Assembly (NCBI GenBank): GCA_964467985.1
Contig: CAYXTP010000003.1
Coordinates: 289,118-353,117 of the forward strand
DNA: 64,000 nt
From: GCA-2720975 sp964467985
GTDB lineage: Bacteria; Planctomycetota; UBA1135; GCA-002686595
Direction: 5' to 3'
Shown: positions 16,804-24,731 of the stretch, one piece after another
Layout of the letters: the number at the start of each line of letters is the position of its first letter
Position numbering within the stretch: position 1 is the first letter of the stretch
Notes under the pieces: generated by a model
Databases searched by the model: none
Seen by the model: only the letters and a program-made list of their open reading frames with translations
What the model was told of the DNA's origin: nothing
Position numbers and translations under genes: made by a program

Positions 16804-17696
16804 TCGAGAGCTCGCTCCACAGGCGGCTGCGTGGCCGGGCGGGTCAGGGCTCCCGCACGAAAGGCGACGAGAAACCGCCTAGCCAATGGCGCGGCGTAGC
16901 GCGTGCGATCTGGGACAGGCTAGCGGACGACTTGTTGGTGGTCGTGATCGCCACGGGCATGGGACTCGTGCGTGCCATGGGCGTGACCATCGAGTCGGGC
17001 CAGACGGGCCTGCTATTCAGCTTTGGCCGCGTGCGCCGCACCTTGGCTCCCGGCTTTCACCCATTGATCCCATTCCTGCAGCGGGTGCGCCGCCTGCCTA
17101 CGCGCTCGCGCACCTTGGACATGCCCGCCCAACGAGTGGCCACGCGCCAAGGCCTGGTCTATCACGTGGACGCCAACTTGGTTTATCGGGTAACGGATGT
17201 GCGCAAGGCCCTCGTAGAGGTCGACCAATTGGAGAAGGGCATGATCCAAATGCTCGGCATGGGAATTCAAGAGGTCTTGCGCGAGGCCACGCGCGAGGAG
17301 CTGCGTGAAACCGTCGACCTGGACGAACGTTTGGCCGCCAACCTCGCTCGACGCCTGGCGCCCTGGGGCGTTGAGGTGGAGGGTGCGGGCTTCCCCAGCA
17401 TCACGCCCTCACCCAGAACCCTGCGTCTGACACAACTCTCTTCCCTCACTGAAGAACGTCGCGCGATCCTGAGTGGGTTTGCCCACGGTGGACTCGCCGC
17501 AAGCCACGGCCTGGGCCTTGTGGGTACACGCCACTTCCCCCGCTCGAAAACCCGCCACCTGCGACGTCAGGAAACCGAACACCGCCGGTTGCGCCGAATC
17601 CGCACGGGCCTCAAGCGGCTCGGTTGGACGGCTCCGGAGCAGAAGCGTGCGGGCCTTGGCCTGGTCCTGCGGCACAGGCTGGCCCAACGAGCCTGA
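16800..17696 (+). CDS. SPFH/band-7 domain protein 2 (paralogue of the upstream gene)
   Basis: Starts at GTG 16800 within GTGA, overlapping the upstream stop by 4 bp. A basic N-terminus leads into one membrane helix (about 44-61, LLVVVIATGMGLVRAM), then the SPFH core (SGQTGLLFSFGRVRRTLAPG, VDANLVYRVTDVRKALVEVD, ITPSPRTLRLTQLSSLTEER). The SPxTLxxTQLxxLxEE block is shared with the first SPFH protein, so the two arose by duplication and may form a hetero-oligomer as in HflK/HflC or prohibitins. The C-terminal 70 residues are strikingly basic (R/K-rich), while the partner tail is acidic. That charge contrast suggests they contact each other or nucleic acid; this is inference. Confidence 0.82.
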   Translation: MIESSLHRRLRGRAGQGSRTKGDEKPPSQWRGVARAIWDRLADDLLVVVIATGMGLVRAMGVTIESGQTGLLFSFGRVRRTLAPGFHPLIPFLQRVRRLPTRSRTLDMPAQRVATRQGLVYHVDANLVYRVTDVRKALVEVDQLEKGMIQMLGMGIQEVLREATREELRETVDLDERLAANLARRLAPWGVEVEGAGFPSITPSPRTLRLTQLSSLTEERRAILSGFAHGGLAASHGLGLVGTRHFPRSKTRHLRRQETEHRRLRRIRTGLKRLGWTAPEQKRAGLGLVLRHRLAQRA

Positions 17697-17714
17697 CCCA
17701 GTAACCAGCATGCC

Positions 17715-18203
17715 ATGACACTCCCAGACTCGGCCCCCCAAGCGCGGTTCATGCAACGCGCCATCGAGCTAGCCCACGAGGGGCTGGCCCAGGGAGCAGG
17801 CGGACCCTTTGGCGCGGTCGTTGTCATGCAAGGCCAAATCGTCGGCGAGAGTTACAACCGGGTGTTGAGTCGACTCGACCCTACAGCCCATGCTGAGGTG
17901 GAAGCGATTCGTGCGGCCAGCCGGGAACAACAGAGCTGCCACCTAATCGGCGCTGAGTTGTACGCCAGCTGCGAGCCCTGTCCCATGTGTCTGGCCGCCG
18001 CCCAGTGGGCGCGGGTGGGCCGTATCTGGTTCGCGGGAACCCGTGCGGATGCCGCGCGTGCGGGCTTTGACGATGCTCAATTCCACGAGCAATTCGCACT
18101 GCCCCCCGCGTCGCGGCAGATACCTGCGCGGGAATTCCTGCGCGAGAGCGCGAGACCGGTCTTCGACGCCTGGCTTGCGCGGCCTGATCGCTCCTCCTAC
18201 TAG
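17715..18203 (+). CDS. Cytidine/deoxycytidylate-type deaminase, probably guanine deaminase-like
   Basis: Zinc deaminase of the CDA superfamily. The zinc site is visible: His59-Ala-Glu61 in TAHAEVEAIR and PCPMC with Cys89 and Cys92. The C-terminal GFDDAQFHEQF resembles bacterial guanine deaminases (GuaD) more than TadA, where this tail differs, so I favour guanine or nucleoside deamination; TadA remains possible. Length (162) is normal. It starts 18 bp after the SPFH pair. Its TAG stop (18201-18203) shares the CTAG 18200-18203 with the convergent M14 peptidase gene. Confidence 0.85.
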   Translation: MTLPDSAPQARFMQRAIELAHEGLAQGAGGPFGAVVVMQGQIVGESYNRVLSRLDPTAHAEVEAIRAASREQQSCHLIGAELYASCEPCPMCLAAAQWARVGRIWFAGTRADAARAGFDDAQFHEQFALPPASRQIPAREFLRESARPVFDAWLARPDRSSY

Positions 18204-20722
18204 CCGGGCAGGAATACGGCCCGCAGCAACAAGTGGAAGGCGCCCTGTGACCAAGAACGGTACTGGGGTCTAAAGCCCATCAGGTGCACGCTACCCTCTC
18301 CGTAGCGAGCGGAGATCCAGGCGATCTGGTTTTCGATTCGTTCCGGTTCCTGGGCCCAACCTGATAGGAGCGCCCGGCTCGGGGCGTAGCGAGCCAAGAC
18401 CGTCATGTCCGCGGCGGGATTCCGCTGGGCCTTCTGGGCAGCGTCCTCTTCGAGGATCTTCCAGGCCGACGATGATGAGAAAAACACGGGAACGGAAGCG
18501 GGAAGACCCGCTGTGGCCAAGATATCTGGCCCCTCTGGAATACATCGCACCACACTGCCCGGGCAGCTGAAGCCCTGGGCCTCGCTGCCCCGAGTCACGT
18601 CTACCAAGGGCAGCCGCAGCAACTCCGCGGCCCAGCCGCTCGAACGGCCTACAGCCACAAGTCGGCCCCCTGCCCGCACGAATTCCTCGATAGCGACCGC
18701 ACCCTCCGGGTCCAATCCGCGAGCCAAGTGCGCGGGCACGCTACCGGGACTGCGGCCACGATCCAGCTGTCCGGCACTTACGCCAGGCAGCACCAGCACG
18801 TCGAGCCAATCGGACAGCTTGCCGGCCCGCAGTGACTCATTGCGGACACTCTGATAGGGAACGCGGAAGTGATCAAATACCCAGCGCATCCAGCCTTCCG
18901 ACATGTGACCCGACCAGGGGGCATACAGACCAATGCGCGGGACCTTCTCGAAGGTCACTGGCTTTTCAGTCGGGTAGGCACCGGTACCGGGTATGAACAG
19001 ACCGCGCTTGGGGCCACTGCCCACGAAGGTGTAGAGGTTTCCCTCATTCACGTTACGCAACACACTCGTCCAGCTGTCCAGGTTCGCGGCATCCAGCCAA
19101 CCGCGACGAGGCTCGACGGAGAGGCGCTCGTCTCCGGCAAACGCGCCCATGGCCTCGGCAACGCTGGAGGCCAAGACAGCATTCACATCAAACGGCGCCA
19201 TGACTTCCACGCGCCGCACACCCATCAAGACGGGCAGGGTCCAGCCGGCTACGTCATAGGGAGCGTCCCCCTCGGGATAGCGCTGGATCTCGAATAGGTC
19301 CTTGACGTGGGATCCATAGGGTTGATCGCGCGGTATCACGATGGTGCCCGCTGGCCAGGTCCTGCCGTCCGCCTCAAAGCCCTCCTGCGCGACCCGGAGT
19401 TCCACGCCAGTGGAGTTCAGGGACTGACACAGCCTTCGGACGGCGGACAGGTCCCGATTGTCAGGCGGAATGAGCCACGCACGTGGCCCCTCCTCGCCCC
19501 CGCGCGTCAGCGCACGCTGGGCCAGTTCCAGTGCATTGGCCCTGAAGAGCTGGCCTTCGCGCGACAAGCTTCCCAGCAGAGATCGCCCAAAGGCCATCTC
19601 GTAGTCAATCACGTCTTTCAGCCTCCACCAGCCGCCGGGCCAGGGGTTGGGAAAGCGGTTCGAGGGGCCGTACTGATTTAGCCCGCGCGGTGGCGCAAGG
19701 TCGCCGGGCTGCAAGAACAGGGGGGTTCCAAGTCTGATCGAAGCGGCCTCCGTGAGCAGCCCGATGATGTTGTGCCTCGTCGGTACGTTGCGATTGCCGC
19801 CCGTCCACCACATGTCATAGGAAACACCCGTGGAAATACCGGACAGGCCTTCACGGTTCATGTCGAGCAGCGCGCGCGTACCGAGTAAGTCGATCCCGGT
19901 GATGACTGCCGGGTCAATATTCGGATTGAGGGGGTCTCTGAAGGGCGGTACAAAGAAGCGCTCCCGCTGACTGCCCTGCTCGTGTACGTCCCAATACACC
20001 TGGGGGCGCCAGACCTTGTAGAGCTGCTCGGTGACCAACCGGGTCTCGGCCAGGGACAGCATGAACCAATCGCGGTTGTTGTCGTGTCCCGCGTAGTGCT
20101 GGTAGAGTTCCTTGAGCCCCGTGGATTCGTAGGGTGTGCCCACAAATTTGCGGTACCAAGAAACGACGCTGTCCATGCCGTCGGGATTGGTGCACGGGAA
20201 TAGGTTCACCACGGTCTCACGCCGCGCGCTCACCCAGGGCTCTTCGTCCGACGTCGCCAGTTCGTAGGCGAACTGCATGCCAAATTGGGGCGGAGAGGTT
20301 TCGGTGGAGTGCATGCCCGGCGAGATGAACAGCACGACCTTGCCCTGCTCCACGGCCTGGGTCAGTTCCTCATCGCTGCGCCCGCGGGGGTCGGAGAGCG
20401 TGTGGCTCATGCGCCGAATTTCCGGTAGCCGGGCTAGATTCTCCTCGGAGGAGAGGGTGGCCAGGAGGAAGTCACGGCCGCCATGAGTCGAGCCCAGTCG
20501 TTGGAGGCGCACACGGGGGCTGGTCTCGGCCAGGTGGCGGAAGTAGCCCGACACCTCACCCCAATCCGCGAGGGTGAAATCAGCCCCCAGGTCGCGGCCC
20601 TGCAGAAACTCATCGGGGGAGAGGACAGCGGGGCCGTTCGTCGATCGGCCGCCCTGGGGGGAGCTGGCCAGGGTCGCAGGCACGAGAAGCAGGGGGAGAA
20701 ACAGCCGCAGAGTGGTGAACAT
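18200..20722 (-). CDS. Secreted zinc carboxypeptidase-like protein (M14 family)
   Basis: A Sec signal peptide (MFTTLRLFLPLLLVPATLAS) precedes an M14 domain at about 45-380. Zinc ligands His138 and Glu141 (PGMHSTETS) and a later His in YWDVHEQGS are present, as is the NNRDWF stretch and a Glu in LLTEAAS that fits the catalytic acid. About 450 residues follow. They include a segment like GATase/ThuA-type domains (RIGLYAPWSGHMSEGW, GGRLVAVGRSSGWA) that I cannot assign firmly. Length 840 is typical of large planctomycete M14 proteins. It is likely periplasmic or secreted and acts on peptides. Tail-to-tail with the deaminase; both stops lie in one CTAG. Confidence 0.85.
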   Translation of the reverse strand: MFTTLRLFLPLLLVPATLASSPQGGRSTNGPAVLSPDEFLQGRDLGADFTLADWGEVSGYFRHLAETSPRVRLQRLGSTHGGRDFLLATLSSEENLARLPEIRRMSHTLSDPRGRSDEELTQAVEQGKVVLFISPGMHSTETSPPQFGMQFAYELATSDEEPWVSARRETVVNLFPCTNPDGMDSVVSWYRKFVGTPYESTGLKELYQHYAGHDNNRDWFMLSLAETRLVTEQLYKVWRPQVYWDVHEQGSQRERFFVPPFRDPLNPNIDPAVITGIDLLGTRALLDMNREGLSGISTGVSYDMWWTGGNRNVPTRHNIIGLLTEAASIRLGTPLFLQPGDLAPPRGLNQYGPSNRFPNPWPGGWWRLKDVIDYEMAFGRSLLGSLSREGQLFRANALELAQRALTRGGEEGPRAWLIPPDNRDLSAVRRLCQSLNSTGVELRVAQEGFEADGRTWPAGTIVIPRDQPYGSHVKDLFEIQRYPEGDAPYDVAGWTLPVLMGVRRVEVMAPFDVNAVLASSVAEAMGAFAGDERLSVEPRRGWLDAANLDSWTSVLRNVNEGNLYTFVGSGPKRGLFIPGTGAYPTEKPVTFEKVPRIGLYAPWSGHMSEGWMRWVFDHFRVPYQSVRNESLRAGKLSDWLDVLVLPGVSAGQLDRGRSPGSVPAHLARGLDPEGAVAIEEFVRAGGRLVAVGRSSGWAAELLRLPLVDVTRGSEAQGFSCPGSVVRCIPEGPDILATAGLPASVPVFFSSSSAWKILEEDAAQKAQRNPAADMTVLARYAPSRALLSGWAQEPERIENQIAWISARYGEGSVHLMGFRPQYRSWSQGAFHLLLRAVFLPG

Positions 20723-20861
20723 GGGTCACTTGGATGTCGGGGGAGGCGAATCGGGGACACCCCACGGTGATGGCTTGGCTTTTCCCGCGCAAGGGGTGCA
20801 CGCGGCGCACCCTAGAGACCGATGATGTACGCAGCCCCGCAGGTGCCGGGGAGCCCCTTCC

Positions 20862-22337
20862 ATGACTCCCCTGCCCACAGAACCCGCGCATGATCCCGGG
20901 ACAGGGATCCCCCCCGCTCGCGAGGTGGACCTGACTCAGGATGTAGCGCCCGCCGACCGGGACGCGGCCGAGGGTCGCGTGCCCCCCATGGACCCCTTGC
21001 CCGCACAGGACTTCTGGCAGGCCCTCTACGGCCGTCGTTCCGTGCGCCGGTTCGAACACAAGCCGGTGCCACGCGAATGGGTGCAGCAGGTGATGCACGC
21101 TGGAATCTGGGCGCCCTCGTCCTGCAACTACCAGATGTGGGACCTGGTAGCCGTGGACGATCCGAAGATCAACGCGCAACTCGGGGCCCTCTCCACCCAA
21201 CTCGCCAACGCACCGGTGAATATCGTCGTGGCCTATGGCCGAGATTTTTCCAGCGAGAACGCCGCGGGCATCCAGTCTGCAAGCGCATTGATCCAGAATA
21301 TGAGCCTGGCCGCTGGCGTGCTCGGGCTCGGCACCTTCTGGATCACGCAAACCGGCGGTGCCGAGAAGGTGCGCGAGGTTGTGGGACTGCCCAGTGACCG
21401 AATGGTCGTGGCCGTCCTGGCCCTTGGCTGGCCGCGCTCATCCGCAGGCAAGGGGCCACGGCGACGCCCACTCTCGGACGTCGCCCACTTCAATCACTAC
21501 GGCGGACGCCCCATCCCGTCCTCCCCCAACCCCCAGGACTGGGCGCCCGACCTGTTGGGCACCTACCAACGTGCACGGGTGCTGAATGGCCTGCGCCATA
21601 ACAAGCCGCGGCCGTGGGAAGCCAGCGCGTTGTTGTCGGCACTCGAGCGCTTCGTCCCGCGCTCGGAAGACGGTGTGCAGGCCACTTGGCTGGACGTCCT
21701 ACCCTGCACCGGCATCCTCACCGCGCGCATGGCCCGTGAGCGACCGGCTTATGGGTACCACGTGCTGGAGCGAACGGCTGAAGTGGCGAGGTTTGTCTCA
21801 GAGCGTGTGCCGGGCGGTGCGCAGACCCATCTTTGGCCCTGCACGCCCGAGAACGAACCCACATCCGCTAGCTTTGATCAGATCACCTGCCTGTTTCGGC
21901 TCGAGGGCATGGCGGAAGAAGAACGGCACGAGTTGCTTTCCGCCATGGCGCGCTGGCTCAAACCCGGGGGGCGTGTACTTGTGGGCTTCGTGTCGTCCCG
22001 TTCTTTCCACGGTCCCTCTGAGTCCCTCCGTCGCAGTGGCCGCGGACCCGGGGGCGTCGAATACGTACTCTCTCCCGATCCCAACATCGGTCCGTTCGAA
22101 GCTCTGGCCCCTCGCCAAGTGCATGACCTGGTTCGCAGAGCAGGTTTCGGTGTGCGCAGGCAACTCGGTCTGCAAGCTCTCCCGGGCGCGCAGGAGTTGG
22201 AATTCCGCTCACGTAACTTCCGCCCTCTTGCTCGCAATCTGGTGTGCACGCTGGGCCGGCTCTGCAAGGTGTTGGAAGCCGTACCCGGAGCTCAAAGCAC
22301 GTGGGGCCGATTCCAGTTCCTGGAACTCTCCGTCTAG
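20862..22337 (+). CDS. Nitroreductase fused to a SAM-dependent methyltransferase
   Basis: Residues about 49-215 are a nitroreductase (FMN) domain: LYGRRSVRRFEHKPVP, GIWAPSSCNYQMWDLVAV and AAGVLGLGTFWIT. Residues about 225-491 look like a Rossmann methyltransferase: WLDVLPCTGILTARMA for the SAM loop, FDQITCLFRLEGMAEEER and LKPGGRVLVGF. The GxGxG loop reads LPCTG, so SAM binding may be weak or unusual. The two domains are joined by a Pro-rich linker (PIPSSPNPQDWAP). The start is ATG 20862, with GGGAG 8 nt upstream. The substrate is unknown; similar domain pairs could reduce and methylate one metabolite. It is convergent with the TPMT gene, sharing CTAG 22334-22337. Confidence 0.82.
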   Translation: MTPLPTEPAHDPGTGIPPAREVDLTQDVAPADRDAAEGRVPPMDPLPAQDFWQALYGRRSVRRFEHKPVPREWVQQVMHAGIWAPSSCNYQMWDLVAVDDPKINAQLGALSTQLANAPVNIVVAYGRDFSSENAAGIQSASALIQNMSLAAGVLGLGTFWITQTGGAEKVREVVGLPSDRMVVAVLALGWPRSSAGKGPRRRPLSDVAHFNHYGGRPIPSSPNPQDWAPDLLGTYQRARVLNGLRHNKPRPWEASALLSALERFVPRSEDGVQATWLDVLPCTGILTARMARERPAYGYHVLERTAEVARFVSERVPGGAQTHLWPCTPENEPTSASFDQITCLFRLEGMAEEERHELLSAMARWLKPGGRVLVGFVSSRSFHGPSESLRRSGRGPGGVEYVLSPDPNIGPFEALAPRQVHDLVRRAGFGVRRQLGLQALPGAQELEFRSRNFRPLARNLVCTLGRLCKVLEAVPGAQSTWGRFQFLELSV

Positions 22338-22996
22338 GAAGAGCGGCGAACGAAGCGCGCCCAGTGTTCGGCGTGCTCGCGTTCGGGAATGCGATGGATC
22401 TCGGGGTCGTGCGCTACCAGATCAAATTGATCGCCTAGCAGGGCTTCGAGCTGACCAACGTCCAACCCGTGGGGCGGGCCACCCGCTTCGATAGGTTTGC
22501 CCACAGGAAAGACCAGGCAAACGAACTCTCCCCCAGGGCGCAGGGTTCGCAGTAGCAGTTGTGTGAATCTGGGGCGTTGATCGCGGTCAATGGCGCACAG
22601 GAACGTGTGATCGAAGACCAGGTCGAGCAATGCGCCTGCCGGATCGGGCTCCCAGGCCAGGGCGTCGCACTGCTGGAACTCACCACCCAACGGTTGCAGA
22701 AGTTGCTCGACTCCCCTTGCGAGGGCAGGAACCTGATCCAGGGCAGTCACGACCCAGCCCGCCTGGGCCAGAGCGTAGGCATCGTGCCCACGACCACAGC
22801 CAGGGACCAGAGCGCGGGCGCCGGGCCGAGGAACGCAGACCTCTCCCGCCCGCAAGCGGGCCACCAATTCAGGGTGGGCAGCCCCGTGGTCCCAAGGGGT
22901 ATTGCCTTCGGCGTAATGCTGGGCCCAATCCACGGGTTGGTCCGGCTGCCCAACGGAATTGCAGCAGGGGTCGTCGCGGTCTTGGGGGTCGTGCAT
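22334..22996 (-). CDS. TPMT-family SAM-dependent methyltransferase
   Basis: Thiopurine/thiol S-methyltransferase-like protein. Key parts are DWAQHYAEGNTPWDHGAAHPEL, the SAM loop VPGCGRGHDAYALA, FDHTFLCAI with the TPMT-type acidic/aromatic pair, LLRTLRPGGEFVCLVFPVGK and the GGPPHGLD block. At 220 residues it matches the family. Bacterial members act on selenium, tellurium or thiols; which one is unknown here. It starts 15 bp after the HEAT/vWA gene on the same strand, so they are probably cotranscribed. Its stop shares a CTAG with the fusion gene on the other strand. Confidence 0.87.
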   Translation of the reverse strand: MHDPQDRDDPCCNSVGQPDQPVDWAQHYAEGNTPWDHGAAHPELVARLRAGEVCVPRPGARALVPGCGRGHDAYALAQAGWVVTALDQVPALARGVEQLLQPLGGEFQQCDALAWEPDPAGALLDLVFDHTFLCAIDRDQRPRFTQLLLRTLRPGGEFVCLVFPVGKPIEAGGPPHGLDVGQLEALLGDQFDLVAHDPEIHRIPEREHAEHWARFVRRSS

Positions 22997-23011
22997 GGCG
23001 CGTCTGGCTGC

Positions 23012-24634
23012 TCACCGTATCACATCCCCCTCGAAGTGCACGGGAGTCATGCGGCCCCCCGTGCGTTGGGCCAAGTCGGACCAATGCCGTTGGAGGCGCT
23101 GAGATGAGTCAATCAACACCGAATCCACGACGATCCCTCGCCACCGGCATTCCCATTCCAAGAGCGGTACGAGCAAGTCCATCTGCGCGTGCTCGCCGCC
23201 CGTCGGCATGCCGTCGGTAATGACGAGCAAACTAGCCAGACCTGGGTCTTCCAACGCCAACTGAGCGGCGCTCCAAACGTCACCACGTCCAGACAGCCGA
23301 CAGGAGTCGAACTGCTTCCAGGCTTGGCGCACGGCCTTGGGTGTGGCCAGGACCTGTCGTTCTTGATAGGGGTCGGGCCGGGTGGCGTAGGGGATGAGAT
23401 TGAAGAACACCGTGCGTGGCAGGGATTCCAGCAAGGATCGCAGCTCCACGTCCAACAGTTGCTTGCGACTGAACCCGCCCTGTCGCTCCATCCAGACCGA
23501 GCCGGAGAGGTCCACGAGGATCGAGACCCGGTCCGTGCTGGGCCGCAGGTTGGACAGGGTCTTGGCCACACGCGTCTGAGACCGCTGCGCTGGGGTAGGG
23601 CCTGGTGTAGAGGGTTTCCAATTCGGGCCCAGTTGCCTTAGCCAGTCACGCCAGGGGCGTGGGTCATCTGAATGCCCTCGGCCGCTGGCTCGACGCAAGG
23701 TATCAACGAGCAAGGCGCGAAGGTGGCGCTGGTCTTCACCCTCGAGGCGCTGAACCAGAACCTCGAGTTCCCGCGCCCCAGGGGCCTTCCCCAGAACGCG
23801 GTAGGCCGCGCATCGAACGCAGGGCTGGAGATCGGAGCTGGCCACCTTCATGGCAGCCATGACCTCCGACCTGGAAACCAGCGCCGGTAGCGGGTCCGGT
23901 AGCGGGCCAGCAAGCCTCTCCCCCAGCAGCACGACGGCGGCCGCCCGCAATAGACTGTGTCGCTTGTCTTCCAGTGCCGCGCGCAAGTGACGCATTGCCT
24001 TCGCTGGGTGTACCCGCGCCAGAGCGGCGAGAGCGTCTGCTCGCACTCGCTCTGGATGGCCTCGACCCAACAGGGGTTCTACGCGGCGTGCTATCCGGTC
24101 CCGATCTCCCACAAGGTGCCCGCTGCGCTCCAATCTCTCCAGAGTCCACAGAACGCGACGAGACATCTCTGGATCGGACCGCTTGAGTGCCCGCGTCAGA
24201 TCGGAACCGTCGACGTTGACCGTCATGCGACCCAGAGCCTCCGCCACGCGTAGGCGCACGGCTCGCTCGCGATGCCCCAGGCCCGCCTTGCCCAAGACGA
24301 CTTGCAGGCTTCCTTGGGTCGACACGCCGGCCAGTCGAAGCTGAGCTGTGTCCGACACCTCCGACTCGCCGTCTTCAAGCGCTTCCAACACCCAACCCCA
24401 TGCACGTGGCCAATCCAGGTCTGCCGCCAGGCGCACTCCATAGCTGCGGGTCTCCGGCCGTGCGTGCTCAAGGCGTTCCTCGATCTGATGAATCGTTTCC
24501 TTGCTCGGATCCTCGGCCAAAGCCTGGTGAGCGCACAGGCAGACACACACCAGCGCCCTTGAGACCCGGCCCGCCCACCCGATCCCAGACACAGTCTCCT
24601 CCCTTACCGACTCGTCCCCTCTCCAAACCGCCAT
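23012..24634 (-). CDS. HEAT-repeat protein with C-terminal von Willebrand A domain
   Basis: A hydrophobic N-terminus (VSRALVCVCLCAHQALA) is a likely signal peptide. Residues about 45-330 form HEAT-like helical repeats (RLRVAEALGRM, RADALAALARV, LLRAAAVVLLGERL). A vWA domain at about 360-540 has the MIDAS start VSILVDLSGSVW and LLVITDGMPTGG. MIDAS DxSxS is present, so metal-dependent ligand binding is possible. The start at 24634 has a strong Shine-Dalgarno GGAGG 6 nt upstream. The downstream TPMT gene is 15 bp away. Function unknown; planctomycete vWA proteins are often exported scaffolds. Confidence 0.82.
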   Translation of the reverse strand: MAVWRGDESVREETVSGIGWAGRVSRALVCVCLCAHQALAEDPSKETIHQIEERLEHARPETRSYGVRLAADLDWPRAWGWVLEALEDGESEVSDTAQLRLAGVSTQGSLQVVLGKAGLGHRERAVRLRVAEALGRMTVNVDGSDLTRALKRSDPEMSRRVLWTLERLERSGHLVGDRDRIARRVEPLLGRGHPERVRADALAALARVHPAKAMRHLRAALEDKRHSLLRAAAVVLLGERLAGPLPDPLPALVSRSEVMAAMKVASSDLQPCVRCAAYRVLGKAPGARELEVLVQRLEGEDQRHLRALLVDTLRRASGRGHSDDPRPWRDWLRQLGPNWKPSTPGPTPAQRSQTRVAKTLSNLRPSTDRVSILVDLSGSVWMERQGGFSRKQLLDVELRSLLESLPRTVFFNLIPYATRPDPYQERQVLATPKAVRQAWKQFDSCRLSGRGDVWSAAQLALEDPGLASLLVITDGMPTGGEHAQMDLLVPLLEWECRWRGIVVDSVLIDSSQRLQRHWSDLAQRTGGRMTPVHFEGDVIR

Positions 24635-24731
24635 GCTTCACCTCCGCCGACTAGACGAGCGGCAGGTAGGCGGGTTGCACCGCGAACTCCAACCTCGGTC
24701 TTTTCAGGCGGGTTCCAGGCGACCGACGGGT

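Noticed and set aside
21586..22494. 302-codon plus frame across the nitroreductase-methyltransferase fusion
   Set aside because: It is frame-shifted within the well-supported fusion gene and has no domain.
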